Below, one piece after another: positions 45,597-54,355 of a stretch of 64,000 bases of DNA. The position numbers and the translations under genes were made by a program. The notes beneath the pieces were generated by a model that saw only the letters and a program-made list of their open reading frames with translations, did no database searches and was not told where the DNA came from. How positions within the stretch are numbered: position 1 is the stretch's first letter; every line of letters starts with the position of its first letter. The stretch is from Kineococcus rhizosphaerae (lineage in GTDB: Bacteria; Actinomycetota; Actinomycetes; Actinomycetales; Kineococcaceae). The stretch spans positions 558,001 to 622,000 of the forward strand of contig NZ_PVZF01000001.1 in assembly GCF_003002055.1 (NCBI RefSeq). The letters run 5' to 3'.

Positions 45597-48095
45597 TCAC
45601 TGCGGGACGGTCGTGTCGAAGCGACCGCCCGGGAGGTCCGCCACCAGAGCGCAGAGCTGGTCGACGGGCAGGGCCGGGCTCCACAGGTAGCCCTGCGCCG
45701 CATCGCACCCCAGGCTCGTCAGCAGGGTGCACTGCTCCAGGGTCTCGGCCCCTTCGGCGATGGTCTTCAGGCCGATGGCGTGGGCGAGCTGCACCACGGA
45801 CGTCACGATGGCCAGGTCCTCGGGGTTCTCGGCGATGCCCCGGATGAAGCTGCGGTCGATCTTCACGTGCTGAGCGGGGAGGAGACGCAGGTAGGTCAGG
45901 GACGAGTGCCCGGTCCCGAAGTCGTCGATGGCGATGTCCGACCCCAGCGCGCGGATGGCGTTCAGGACGCGCTCGGAGTGCGCGAGATCGCGGATCACGA
46001 CCGTCTCGGTGACCTCCACCATGAGGTTGCGGTGCGTCATCGCGGGGCCGGCGGCGCGGATGGCCGCGTCGATCGTCTGCTCCACCCCGGAGTCGGCGAT
46101 GTCGTGCGCCGAGAGGTTGACGGCGATGTGGGCGTCAGCGGGCAGGACGCCCGCCGACAGCAGACGTGCGCCGTCCCGGCAGCCGCGCGCGAGCGCCCAC
46201 CGGTCCACCGCGGTGATGAGGCCGGTGTCCTCGGCCAGGGGGATGAAGACGTTGGGCGGGACCGCGCCGCGCTCGCGGTGCGTCCAGCGGATGAGGGCTT
46301 CGACGCCCCTGACCGCTCCGGTGCGCAGGTCGACGACGGGCTGGTAGTGCAGGGCGAGGTCACCGGCGGTGAGGGCGTCCTGGAGGTCGGCCGCCAGCGC
46401 GAGCCGCCCCCGCGCGTGGGCGTCCAAGCTGTCGTCGAAGAGCTGCACGCGCCCGCGGCCGCGCGCCTTGGCCTCGTGCATCGCCAGGTCGGCCTGCCGC
46501 AGGAGGTCGCCGCTGAGGCCCGGCGCCGACACCACCACCCCCACCGAGGCGGACACGTACGCCCGGCGACCCACGACCTCGAACGGCTCGGACAGCACGG
46601 CGAGCACGTCGCGGGCGAGCGCGAGCGCCTGGTCGGTGCCGGTGTCGGTGCACAGGACCACGTACTCGTCGCTACCGAAGCGGGCGACGGTGTCACCGGA
46701 GCGCACCACCTGCGACAACCGCTGCGCAACCTGCACGAGCAGCACGTCGCCGGAGTGGTGCCCCGAGGCGTCGTTCACCATCTTGAACCGGTCGAGGTCG
46801 ACGAACAGCACGGCGACGGCGTGGTCGGGCGACGGCCCCTCCTGCCGGGTGCGTTCGAGCCGCTGGAGGCGCTCCAGCAGCAGCGCCCGGTTGGGCAGCC
46901 CCGTCAGGGAGTCGTGCAGCGCCTGGTGCTCGAGCCTCTGCTGGAACCGGCGTCGCTCGCTGACGTCGCGACCGATCGTCGACACGGCGACCACCCGCCC
47001 CCGGGGGTCGAGCACGGGTGAGACGGTCCAGGCGACGTCGACGGTGGACCCGTCCGGTCGTGCCGCCGTCGACTCCAGCGACAGCACGACCCCGTCGCGG
47101 GCGACGGCGGTGATGGTGCCCAGGACCTCCTCGGCGCGGTCCGACGGCACGAGCTCGGTGATCCGGCGGCCCGTGGCGCCCTCGGCGGGGTAGCCGTGCA
47201 GCTCTGCCGCGGCCCGGTTCCAACCGGTGATCACGCCGTCGACGGTCAAGGACGTCACCGCGTCGGCGGTGGACTCGACGAGCTGGCGGTAGCGCTCGGC
47301 GCTCTGAGCGATGACCTGGCTCTGCCTCTCGAGCTCTTCCACCAGGTCGGTCCGCGGCGCGAGGAACAGCTCCTGCAGCCGCAGCGGAACCTCGCGGTAG
47401 GCGGCCAGGTCGCGCCGGAAGACGAGCAGGTAGAGCAGGAGCGGCCCGCTGAACGCCGCGGAGATCACGAGCTTGGACGTCAGGCCCGCGCTGATCGCCG
47501 GTGAGAGGTCGGGTGAGGTCGGCGCTGCCAGCAGCGGGAACAGGACACCGTCGAGGCACAGCACCGCGATGTAGAAGACGACGCACGCGAGGGCCAGCGC
47601 GAGACCGCTGCGCACGCGCGTCTTGAGGGCCTCGAACGTCATGAGCAGCAGGACCAGCTCGGTGACGATGAGGACGCCACCGAGAGCCACGACGAGCAGG
47701 GACACGTCGAAGACGCGGGGTGAGGTGCCGAAGCGGTTGACCACGGCGGTGTCGCGCAGCGCGGCCGCGGTGACCGAGAGGACCCCGACCTTGATGACGT
47801 TGACCGCGATCACGATCTTGATGATGTTGCGCACCACGTGGCTGTCGCGGGCGGTGACGACGGCGAGCAGACTGGCGAGCACCAGTGCCCCGTACAGGAC
47901 GCTGCCGGCTGACACGACCAGGCCGTCGGCGAGCGGGAGGGCGTAGATCGAGCCCATGAAGCCCCCGAAGACGAGCACCACGGCGATGTAGGTGTACGAC
48001 AGCAGGAGGCGCAGGGGCTTGCGGAAGAGCGCGAAGGCGAAGGGGAACACGGAGTACAGCAGGATCTGCGCGACGAAGAGCGACCAGGGACCCAC
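45597..48095 (-). CDS. Membrane PAS-GGDEF-EAL cyclic-di-GMP protein
   Basis: An 832-residue protein. Residues 1-235 hold about six or seven membrane helices forming a sensory module I do not recognise by name. A PAS domain (about 265-385) precedes a GGDEF domain (about 395-555) with the motif GSDEY instead of GGDEF, and an EAL domain (about 570-820) with EALIRW, VNLSAHDI, EVTETVV and DDFGTGHSSL. The EAL site looks complete, so phosphodiesterase activity is likely; cyclase activity is uncertain. GTG start with GGAGG. Confidence 0.9.
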   Translation of the reverse strand: MGPWSLFVAQILLYSVFPFAFALFRKPLRLLLSYTYIAVVLVFGGFMGSIYALPLADGLVVSAGSVLYGALVLASLLAVVTARDSHVVRNIIKIVIAVNVIKVGVLSVTAAALRDTAVVNRFGTSPRVFDVSLLVVALGGVLIVTELVLLLMTFEALKTRVRSGLALALACVVFYIAVLCLDGVLFPLLAAPTSPDLSPAISAGLTSKLVISAAFSGPLLLYLLVFRRDLAAYREVPLRLQELFLAPRTDLVEELERQSQVIAQSAERYRQLVESTADAVTSLTVDGVITGWNRAAAELHGYPAEGATGRRITELVPSDRAEEVLGTITAVARDGVVLSLESTAARPDGSTVDVAWTVSPVLDPRGRVVAVSTIGRDVSERRRFQQRLEHQALHDSLTGLPNRALLLERLQRLERTRQEGPSPDHAVAVLFVDLDRFKMVNDASGHHSGDVLLVQVAQRLSQVVRSGDTVARFGSDEYVVLCTDTGTDQALALARDVLAVLSEPFEVVGRRAYVSASVGVVVSAPGLSGDLLRQADLAMHEAKARGRGRVQLFDDSLDAHARGRLALAADLQDALTAGDLALHYQPVVDLRTGAVRGVEALIRWTHRERGAVPPNVFIPLAEDTGLITAVDRWALARGCRDGARLLSAGVLPADAHIAVNLSAHDIADSGVEQTIDAAIRAAGPAMTHRNLMVEVTETVVIRDLAHSERVLNAIRALGSDIAIDDFGTGHSSLTYLRLLPAQHVKIDRSFIRGIAENPEDLAIVTSVVQLAHAIGLKTIAEGAETLEQCTLLTSLGCDAAQGYLWSPALPVDQLCALVADLPGGRFDTTVPQ

Positions 48096-48581
48096 TGCCC
48101 GCCTCCTTCACCGCCTGTGATCAACCTGTACGACAGCGTAGGGGTCTGTCTCCACCGTGGTCCCCGGATCTGAGACCCGGGGCTGGTGGTCGCACGCGTC
48201 GCCGTGGATCCGTGCCCTGCGGGCAGCACGCCGCTCCGGACCCGGGACGGAGCGGCCGCGTGGCCGTCGCTACGACCGGGTGGCGGGTGTCCTGTGCATC
48301 AGGGGCGACAGCTGTCACTGCCGAGACGGGCAGATGGTGGTAGCCCATCGCGAGCCTGGCTCTTGTCGCCCTGCTGTACGGGAGCTCGTGGTGGGTACTC
48401 CGACGGCACCGCCGATCCCACGCCGTTCGATCCCACACCGTTCGATCCTCAGCCGCGCGCACCGCAGGATGACCGCGCGCCTCCACGCATCCGACTTACG
48501 CTTCTGCAGCAGTGAGCACGGTGGGTCGACGGAACTGGACCAGCTCGTCCACGGGCTCGCCGTCGACTGGACGGAGCGACG
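48096..48581. other. Gene-poor stretch with a short tandem repeat
   Basis: No convincing gene. It probably holds the leftward promoter of the GGDEF-EAL gene near 48120-48140. At 48413-48457 there are three degenerate copies of a 15-base unit (CGATCCCACRCCGTT). Base composition is a little less GC-rich than the surroundings. Possible remnants of proline-rich or membrane-protein coding sequence were seen but have no start. Confidence 0.4.
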
Positions 48582-48770
48582 ATGTCGGGTGCTGGACGTC
48601 ACCTGCGACGCGCGGCAGCCATCTTCCTGGTGGCAACGATCGGCTTCGCGGTATCGGCTCTGCTGAGGCGGGATCGGACGTCGGCGATCCTCCTGTGGGT
48701 CTTCGCCGTCCTCGCGGCCGTAGGAGCTGGTGGGCTCTTGACGGCGTTGAGAGGTGCGCGCCGCCGGTAG
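48582..48770 (+). CDS. Small two-helix membrane protein
   Basis: A 62-residue product with basic ends and two hydrophobic segments (AAAIFLVATIGFAVSALL and AILLWVFAVLAAVGAGGLL). GGAG five bases before the ATG supports translation. Function unknown. Confidence 0.5.
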   Translation: MSGAGRHLRRAAAIFLVATIGFAVSALLRRDRTSAILLWVFAVLAAVGAGGLLTALRGARRR

Positions 48771-48890
48771 CGCCCGTGACCTGGAACGCGACGGGGCTGC
48801 CTTCCCGCGCGCCCATCTCCGATGCCTCCCAGGCTCGGCCGAAGTCAAGGCGATCCGCCCCTCGACAGGACCGCGACAGCGGTCATCGGG

Positions 48891-49095
48891 ATGAGCGCGA
48901 CGTCTCCGACTCGCCCTGATCTCTCACTGAGCTCCGGACGATCCGGATGCCGGCCGAGGTGTGCACGGAGGCTGCACAGCGCGAGAGCTGAGGACCGTCG
49001 GGGGGTGAACACGGTCGACGTCACAACGTCATCGTGAGCACGACGTCCCCGACCCACCGTGATCATGCACTGAGTGCGGGGATGAGCGTGACGTC
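48891..49095 (+). repeat. Degenerate tandem repeat, period about 48 bases
   Basis: Segments starting at 48891 and 49034 match over 47 bases (about 75 percent identity, counted by eye), and a third partial copy begins at 49082, 48 bases after the second. The 143-base distance between the first two is three periods; the two copies between them are barely recognisable. Core: RTGAGCRYGACGTCYCCGAC. The whole gap 48771-49198 has no gene. Confidence 0.5.
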
Positions 49096-49198
49096 GCGCC
49101 GGGCGTCACGACCGCGCCCGGACTACGCCGTGACTAGGTGACCAACGCCCGCGCCGCCGCCTGCTCCACGTGTCGTAGGCGAGGGGGACGATGCCCGG

Positions 49199-50284
49199 GT
49201 GTCCTCCAACGATCATGAACCCCTGCCGCCTGGTTTCTCACGGCAGCTGGAAGCGGGCGCCTCTGGAGAAGTCCACGAGACATCGACGATGGCTGACGCG
49301 GTCGACCGCTTGCGAGCCGCAGCCCGCACGGGGGGCCACGCGGTCCCAGTTCCACCCTCGGGGTCTCTCGACCCCGTCCTTGAAGAGTTGCAGGCACGGA
49401 TCGCGCCCCTGCGTCTGCCTCAGCAACTCGTGGACTTCTGGCGGCTCGTACGCCCGTCCTCACTCGACCCCGTCCCCTCGCCTCCTCTGGTGGACCCTGA
49501 AGATCTGCTCAGCCTGTTCGACGGTGAGAGGTACTCCACCGGTCCCCGTACCGAGCCCGGGTTCCCACCCCGGGCGCTGTGGGAGATCGGGTACGAGAGC
49601 CACGTGATGTGGTTCATCGAGCTGGTCGACGACGCCCAGCCGGGCTCGACGAACGGGGCCCTGTGGACGTGGGGCTTCAGCGACCCGGAGTACCGCCTCA
49701 CCCACCTCAGCCTGATCGACTACGTCGAGCAGCTCGCCGAGGCGTACGAGCAGGACCGGGTCGATCGCAGGATCAGGGGGTGGGACGGGCAACCGACCTG
49801 CGACATCGACCAGAAGGCATGGGTCGAGCGGGCTGACGCCGCACTGGATCAGGCGGACGAGGAAGTCCTGCAGGGGCGCAAGAGACGGGTTGACGCTTCC
49901 GGGGAGTACTGGCCGGACCAGTGGTTGATCTCTCAGGGCATCGACCCTGACGCGCGGGCCATCCGAGGGGCCGACGTCACCATCGCCCAGCTCCGCGCCT
50001 GGCGTGAGGAGGGGCGGATCGCCGCGGGAACGGTGCATGCCCGCGTGCGAGCGGGCAAGTACTCACCTGGTGTGGAAGTTCTGACCTTGGACGACGGCAC
50101 CGGTTCGCTGCGTGTCCTCTGCACCACGGAGGTCATGCCGTTTCCGCTGATCCACCGGGCTCGGGCTGAGTTCGAGGTGACGCTCTTGCCGTGGGCGGCG
50201 GAGATCGCGGCTGGGGAGTTCGTAGGACGAGAGGCACCACTGGAAGAAGCGTGGGCGTCGGCGGTGAGGCCCCTGCCGGGTTGA
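49199..50284 (+). CDS. SUKH/SMI1-like protein with extra C-terminal domain
   Basis: A 361-residue protein. Residues about 60-215 resemble the SMI1/KNR4 (SUKH) fold, common in bacterial toxin-immunity proteins: LRLPQQLVDFWRLV at the front, a WEIGYESHVMWFIEL strand pair and a closing YVEQLAEAYEQDR helix. Residues about 250-345 form a separate strand-rich domain (GTVHARVRAGKYSPGVEVL, DDGTGSLRVLCTTE) that could be OB-like. GTG start. No toxin gene is adjacent. Confidence 0.55.
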   Translation: MSSNDHEPLPPGFSRQLEAGASGEVHETSTMADAVDRLRAAARTGGHAVPVPPSGSLDPVLEELQARIAPLRLPQQLVDFWRLVRPSSLDPVPSPPLVDPEDLLSLFDGERYSTGPRTEPGFPPRALWEIGYESHVMWFIELVDDAQPGSTNGALWTWGFSDPEYRLTHLSLIDYVEQLAEAYEQDRVDRRIRGWDGQPTCDIDQKAWVERADAALDQADEEVLQGRKRRVDASGEYWPDQWLISQGIDPDARAIRGADVTIAQLRAWREEGRIAAGTVHARVRAGKYSPGVEVLTLDDGTGSLRVLCTTEVMPFPLIHRARAEFEVTLLPWAAEIAAGEFVGREAPLEEAWASAVRPLPG

Positions 50285-50466
50285 GCAGCCGTGTCTACAC
50301 CGCGGGCGGCGAGGCGAGGCACTGCCCGTGGTGAAGTCGCCCATCAGCCGCCATCGGCGGGGCGCGGTCACGGCTCAGCTGTGACGTGAGCACACAAGCC
50401 ACTCGGTCCTCCTCCGAGCGGTCATCGCCGTGACCGTGGAGTCGCCCCACGATCCGCGGGACAACC

Positions 50467-51288
50467 CTAGGCGAGCCGGACGAGGCCGCTGCCGTCGTCG
50501 GACGGCAGCGCACCGTCCGTCACGGCCAGCACCGACAACCGGGTCAGGGTCACCGGACCTGCCGTCGTGAGGAAGGCCGTGTCGGCCGTGTCGCGACCGC
50601 TCGCGATCCGCACCAGGCTCTGGCGCGGGGCCAGCCCGGTGGCGTCCACGACCTGCCAGCGGCCGTCCGGGGCGGCCTCGGCGACGGCGTGGAAGTCCAT
50701 GGGCGACAGGCCCGGCGCGTAGACCGCGGCGACGCGCGCGGGGACGTCCAGGGCCCGCAGCAGCGCGACCACCAGGTGGGCGAAGTCGCGGCAGACGCCC
50801 TGCCCGCCGACGAGCGTCTCCAGCGCGGAGTCGCTCGGCCCGCTGGAGCCGCTGACGTAGTCGGTGTGCATGCGCACCCACGCGGCCACGGCCCGCGGCT
50901 GCTCGGCGCGCGGGAAGCGGGCGAACTCGCGCGCGGCGAGGTGGGAGAACCGGTCCGAGGGGCAGAACCGGCTCGGCCGGGCGAACTCCCACCGCTCGGC
51001 GGCCGTCAGGTCCGCGCTCGCGGCGGCGCCGTCCACCCGCACGTCGGCCTCGTACTCCACGGCCGTCGACCCGGCCGGGACCTCGAACTCGTGCAGCCGC
51101 GTCCCGTCGGGCAGGCGGACCTCCTGAACGGGGAGCGGCCCGCCGGGGCCGGTGAGGGTCAGCCGTTCGGCGTGGACCTCGACCCCCGGGCGGGCGGCGA
51201 CGCTCACGAGCAGCGCGGCGGAGGTCGGACGCTCGGCGTCCAGGAGCAGGTCGGCGCGCACGGAGGTGGAGGGCACGAGCGCGATCAT
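50467..51288 (-). CDS. Transglutaminase-like cysteine protease family protein
   Basis: A 273-residue cytoplasmic protein with N-terminal beta domain and transglutaminase core. The catalytic triad is Cys in GGQGVCRDFAHL, His in MDFHAVAE and Asp in VVDATG. Such proteins cleave or cross-link peptides; many bacterial members are of unknown substrate. ATG start. Confidence 0.88.
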   Translation of the reverse strand: MIALVPSTSVRADLLLDAERPTSAALLVSVAARPGVEVHAERLTLTGPGGPLPVQEVRLPDGTRLHEFEVPAGSTAVEYEADVRVDGAAASADLTAAERWEFARPSRFCPSDRFSHLAAREFARFPRAEQPRAVAAWVRMHTDYVSGSSGPSDSALETLVGGQGVCRDFAHLVVALLRALDVPARVAAVYAPGLSPMDFHAVAEAAPDGRWQVVDATGLAPRQSLVRIASGRDTADTAFLTTAGPVTLTRLSVLAVTDGALPSDDGSGLVRLA

Positions 51289-51384
51289 CGTCGACGCCGA
51301 GGGGGGACGTCGAGCGGGGCGGGCGCCACGGCCGGTTCCCGGAGACGACCTCGCGCGCCCGGCCGTCCCGCTAGCGTCACCGTC

Positions 51385-52071
51385 GTGAGTCGCCGTCGCA
51401 CGCTCCCCCCGGGCTGGGGCGCGTGGTTCCTGGTCGCCGCCGCCGCCGCCCCCACGGCCGCCACCGCACGGTCGGCGTGGACGGTCATGGGCGGTTCCCT
51501 GGACCAGGTCTTCGGGCTGGACCAGAGCACGTACCCCGACGGCGCGCTCCTGGGCAACCGGTGGTCGGTGATGTGGACGCAGTCCGCGACGCCGTCCCTG
51601 CTGAGCGCCACGGTGCTGCCGGTCGTGGTGCTGGCCGGCCTCGTCCTGGCCGGGCGCCCGCGCGCCGTCGTCCCCGCCGGCCGCGGCCGGGTGCTGGCCA
51701 CGGTCGTCGCCGCGGCGACCGCGCTCCTGGGGCTGGGCGGGATCGTCGGCTTCCTCGCCCAGGCGTCCGGTCTGCTGACGGTGACGCAGTGGAGCGGGTT
51801 CACCAGCTCGCAGCTGGACGTCTTCGCTCCCCCGGCCGTCGCCAGCCTCGTCGCGGCCGTCCTCGGCGGGGTCGCCACCGGCGTGCTGTGGCCCCGCGCG
51901 GACCTCGAGGAGACCGCCGAACCGGAACCCGAACCGGAACCCGAGGCGGACCCCGAACCGGGACCCGTGGTGGACCCCGAACCCGAACCCGAACCCCTGG
52001 TGACGGTGTCCGCCCGGGGTTTCCCCACCCCGTCGGCGGCCGAGGTGCAGCGGTACCGCCGGGACCTCTAG
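51385..52071 (+). CDS. Membrane protein with Glu-Pro repeat tail
   Basis: A 228-residue protein with four predicted membrane helices (residues about 11-28, 74-92, 103-128 and 148-170), then a tail of EPEPEP-type repeats of about 30 residues. Such stiff acidic tails can span cell envelope or act as spacers. GTG start. Function unknown. Confidence 0.7.
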   Translation: MSRRRTLPPGWGAWFLVAAAAAPTAATARSAWTVMGGSLDQVFGLDQSTYPDGALLGNRWSVMWTQSATPSLLSATVLPVVVLAGLVLAGRPRAVVPAGRGRVLATVVAAATALLGLGGIVGFLAQASGLLTVTQWSGFTSSQLDVFAPPAVASLVAAVLGGVATGVLWPRADLEETAEPEPEPEPEADPEPGPVVDPEPEPEPLVTVSARGFPTPSAAEVQRYRRDL

Positions 52072-52131
52072 GACGGTGCGTCGCCCGAGCGGGCGATCCA
52101 GCCGGAGCCGCGCGCACCCGACCTCATCAGC

Positions 52132-52527
52132 ATGTTCACGTCCGCGCTCACCGCGGCCCGCGTCGTCGGGTTCTCCCGCGAGGGAGGCTGGTGCCAGGCC
52201 CCGGGGTGCCACCACCCGCTGCCGGACGGTGCCGCCCTCGTCCGCGACCACGTCGGAACGGTGCGCCACTTCGGCCCGGCCTGCGCCCGCGCGCTGCTGG
52301 GGGTCGCGCTGACGGCCAACGACCTGCTGGCCATCGAGGCGCGCCGGCACGCGGCGTTCGTCATGGACCTGGCCTCCGTGCACGCGGCCTTCGTGGCCGA
52401 GGACGGCCCGTTGTGCGCGCACCTGCTCGCGGTGCTGGAGACGCTGGCCCCGGCGACCGTCGCCGAGCGGATCGTCCTGGAGTCGGCGCGCAACCGTCTC
52501 GAACTGGCCTGCCGGGCGGACGCGTAG
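52132..52527 (+). CDS. Hypothetical protein with clustered Cys/His
   Basis: A 131-residue protein. The N-terminal third holds GGWCQAPGCHHPLPDG ... DHVGTVRHFGPACA, a Cys/His pattern that could bind one metal. The rest is helical. ATG start. Unknown function. Confidence 0.6.
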   Translation: MFTSALTAARVVGFSREGGWCQAPGCHHPLPDGAALVRDHVGTVRHFGPACARALLGVALTANDLLAIEARRHAAFVMDLASVHAAFVAEDGPLCAHLLAVLETLAPATVAERIVLESARNRLELACRADA

Positions 52528-52537
52528 TCTCCCCCGG

Positions 52538-53008
52538 GTGGCCCTGCCGATCTCCCACCCCCACCAGCGGTACAGCGTCAGCGGGTACCAGGAGACCGAA
52601 CTGCCCGACGGCGCCGTCGCCTGGTCGGTCGGCCTGCTGCGCTACGGGCAGAGCTTCGGGATGGCGACCGACCACGGTCGCGGCGGGCCCGTGGACTGGA
52701 CCTTCACAGACTCCACGCACGGCCAGGAGTTCCTCACCGCCGCAGCCGGTCTGCTGCCGGACGCCGAGCACCCGGCGGACGTCCTGGTCGAGCAGCTCAT
52801 CACGATCCGGCAGCTGAACTCCCTGGACCAGGTCGCCTACTGCTTCGACGGGGACCGGTTCGAGGAGTCCGGCGGGCACCGCCTCGCCGAACCGGGCCGC
52901 AGCTTCGCCGAGGTCCGCCGCGAGCTCGCGGCCGAGCACGCCGACCGGAACCCCCGGATCTGGGACAGGAGCGTGTCCGCGATGGTGCCCGTCACCCCCG
53001 AGGGGTGA
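52538..53008 (+). CDS. Hypothetical protein, 156 residues
   Basis: Soluble protein with strand-rich start (RYSVSGYQETELPDGAVAWSV) and helical end. Not recognised. GTG start 11 bases after the previous gene, so likely co-transcribed. Confidence 0.6.
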   Translation: MALPISHPHQRYSVSGYQETELPDGAVAWSVGLLRYGQSFGMATDHGRGGPVDWTFTDSTHGQEFLTAAAGLLPDAEHPADVLVEQLITIRQLNSLDQVAYCFDGDRFEESGGHRLAEPGRSFAEVRRELAAEHADRNPRIWDRSVSAMVPVTPEG

Positions 53009-53032
53009 CGGGCGGCCGGCGCGACGGCCGGC

Positions 53033-53584
53033 TCAGGCGGCCTCGACGGCGGCCACGAGGCCCCCGAGCACGACCTGGATCTTCTCCACGACCTCGGCGT
53101 CGTCCTTGGGGTGGACGTCGGCGAAGCGCACGACCGAGCCGGGGATCGAGAACGTGACCTCGGTCAGGACGTTCGCGCCGGCGATGCCGAGGGCCTTGCG
53201 GGCGTCGTCCTGGGCCCAGACGCCGCCGTACTGGCCGAAGGCGGACCCGGCGACGACGAGCGGCTTGCCGGTCAGCGGGCTGGCGCCGTAGGGGCGCGAG
53301 GCCCAGTCGATGGCGTTCTTCAGGACGGCGGGGACGGTGCCGTTGTGCTCGGGGGTGACCACGAGGATCGCGTCGGCGGCGGTGATGGCGGCGCGGAAGT
53401 CGAGCGCGGCCTGCGGGACCGAACCCTCGACGTCGACGTCCTCGTTGTAGAAGGGCAGGTCGGCCAGACCCTCGTAGATGCTGAGCTCGACGCCCTCGGG
53501 CGCGTGCGCGACGGCGGTCTCGGCGATCTGGCGGTTGGTGGAGCCGGCGCGCAGGCTGCCGACCAGGACCAGGACGGTGGTCAT
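53033..53584 (-). CDS. NADPH-dependent FMN reductase family protein
   Basis: A 183-residue flavodoxin-like quinone/azo/chromate-type reductase. VLVGSLRAGSTNRQIA binds the FMN phosphate, and VTPEHNGTVPAVLKNAIDWASRP is the family signature. ATG start. Divergent from a TetR gene with an inverted repeat between them, so it is probably induced by an electrophile or quinone through that regulator. Confidence 0.9.
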   Translation of the reverse strand: MTTVLVLVGSLRAGSTNRQIAETAVAHAPEGVELSIYEGLADLPFYNEDVDVEGSVPQAALDFRAAITAADAILVVTPEHNGTVPAVLKNAIDWASRPYGASPLTGKPLVVAGSAFGQYGGVWAQDDARKALGIAGANVLTEVTFSIPGSVVRFADVHPKDDAEVVEKIQVVLGGLVAAVEAA

Positions 53585-53636
53585 CGGGGAACTCCTCGGG
53601 TGACGGGTCGGGCCCGCGGTCCGCGCGCCCTTCAAC

Positions 53637-53669
53637 CGGACTGTAGTCCGCTTCTCCTGTCGGCTTCAA
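53637..53669 (-). promoter_or_regulatory. Promoter of the FMN reductase with overlapping TetR-type operator
   Basis: Minus strand TTGAAG (53669-53664), 18-base spacer and TACAGT (53645-53640). The inverted repeat CGGACT-N2-AGTCCG (53637-53650) covers the -10 box. It lies between the reductase and the divergent TetR gene, the typical place for a shared operator. Confidence 0.5.
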
Positions 53670-53705
53670 GCACTTCCCGGTCCGCGAGGGCCTAAGGTGC
53701 CTCCC

Positions 53706-54311
53706 GTGGCACGGATGCTGACCCGCTCGGGCACCGCGGGGGCGCCCGAGCGCTCGGACGCCTCCCGCAACCGCGAACTGCTGCTGCGCACCGCCCGCCG
53801 GCTCGTCGACGAGCTCGGGGTCGCGGCCCTGAGCATGGACGTCCTGGCCGCCGAGGCGGGCCTGGGCAAGGGCACCGTCTTCCGCCGCTTCGGTTCTCGC
53901 GCAGGGTTGTTCACCGCCCTGCTCGACGAGTACGAACGCGACTTCCAGGCCGCCTGCCTGAGCGGTCCGGCGCCCCTGGGCCCCGGCGCCGACCCCGTGG
54001 ACCGGCTCATCGCCTTCGGCCACGAACGCCTGCGGTTCACCGCCGAGCGCGGTCACCTCCTGCGCGAGGCCAACGCCCGTCCGACGACCGTGAACCCCGC
54101 GTCCGGGTTCAGCCGGTTGCACCTGCGCGTCCTGCTGCAGGCCCTGGACGCGGGCGGTGACGCGGAGGTGCTGGCGTACCAGCTCCACGCCGCCCTGGAG
54201 GTCCCCCTGCACTTCCACCTCGACGGCCACCTCGACGGCGTCGCGCCCCTGACGGCTGAGCGGTTCGCCGCCGGGTGGACCGACCTGGTCCTGCGCGTCG
54301 CCCGCCGCTGA
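53706..54311 (+). CDS. TetR-family transcriptional regulator
   Basis: A 201-residue repressor: TetR helix-turn-helix LSMDVLAAEAGLGKGTVFRRFGSRAGLFTALL split over residues about 43-75, then an all-helical ligand domain. GTG 53706 is chosen because AAGG stands eight bases before it; GTG 53697 is possible. It probably represses itself and the divergent FMN reductase. Confidence 0.88.
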   Translation: MARMLTRSGTAGAPERSDASRNRELLLRTARRLVDELGVAALSMDVLAAEAGLGKGTVFRRFGSRAGLFTALLDEYERDFQAACLSGPAPLGPGADPVDRLIAFGHERLRFTAERGHLLREANARPTTVNPASGFSRLHLRVLLQALDAGGDAEVLAYQLHAALEVPLHFHLDGHLDGVAPLTAERFAAGWTDLVLRVARR

Positions 54312-54355
54312 CCCCGACGAGTCCACCGGCCCGCCCGGGTCGAAGGGGCGCGGGA

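Noticed and set aside
48300-48500. Possible membrane-plus-proline-rich small protein
   Set aside because: One hydrophobic segment and a proline-rich repeat appear in different frames and neither has a usable start codon.
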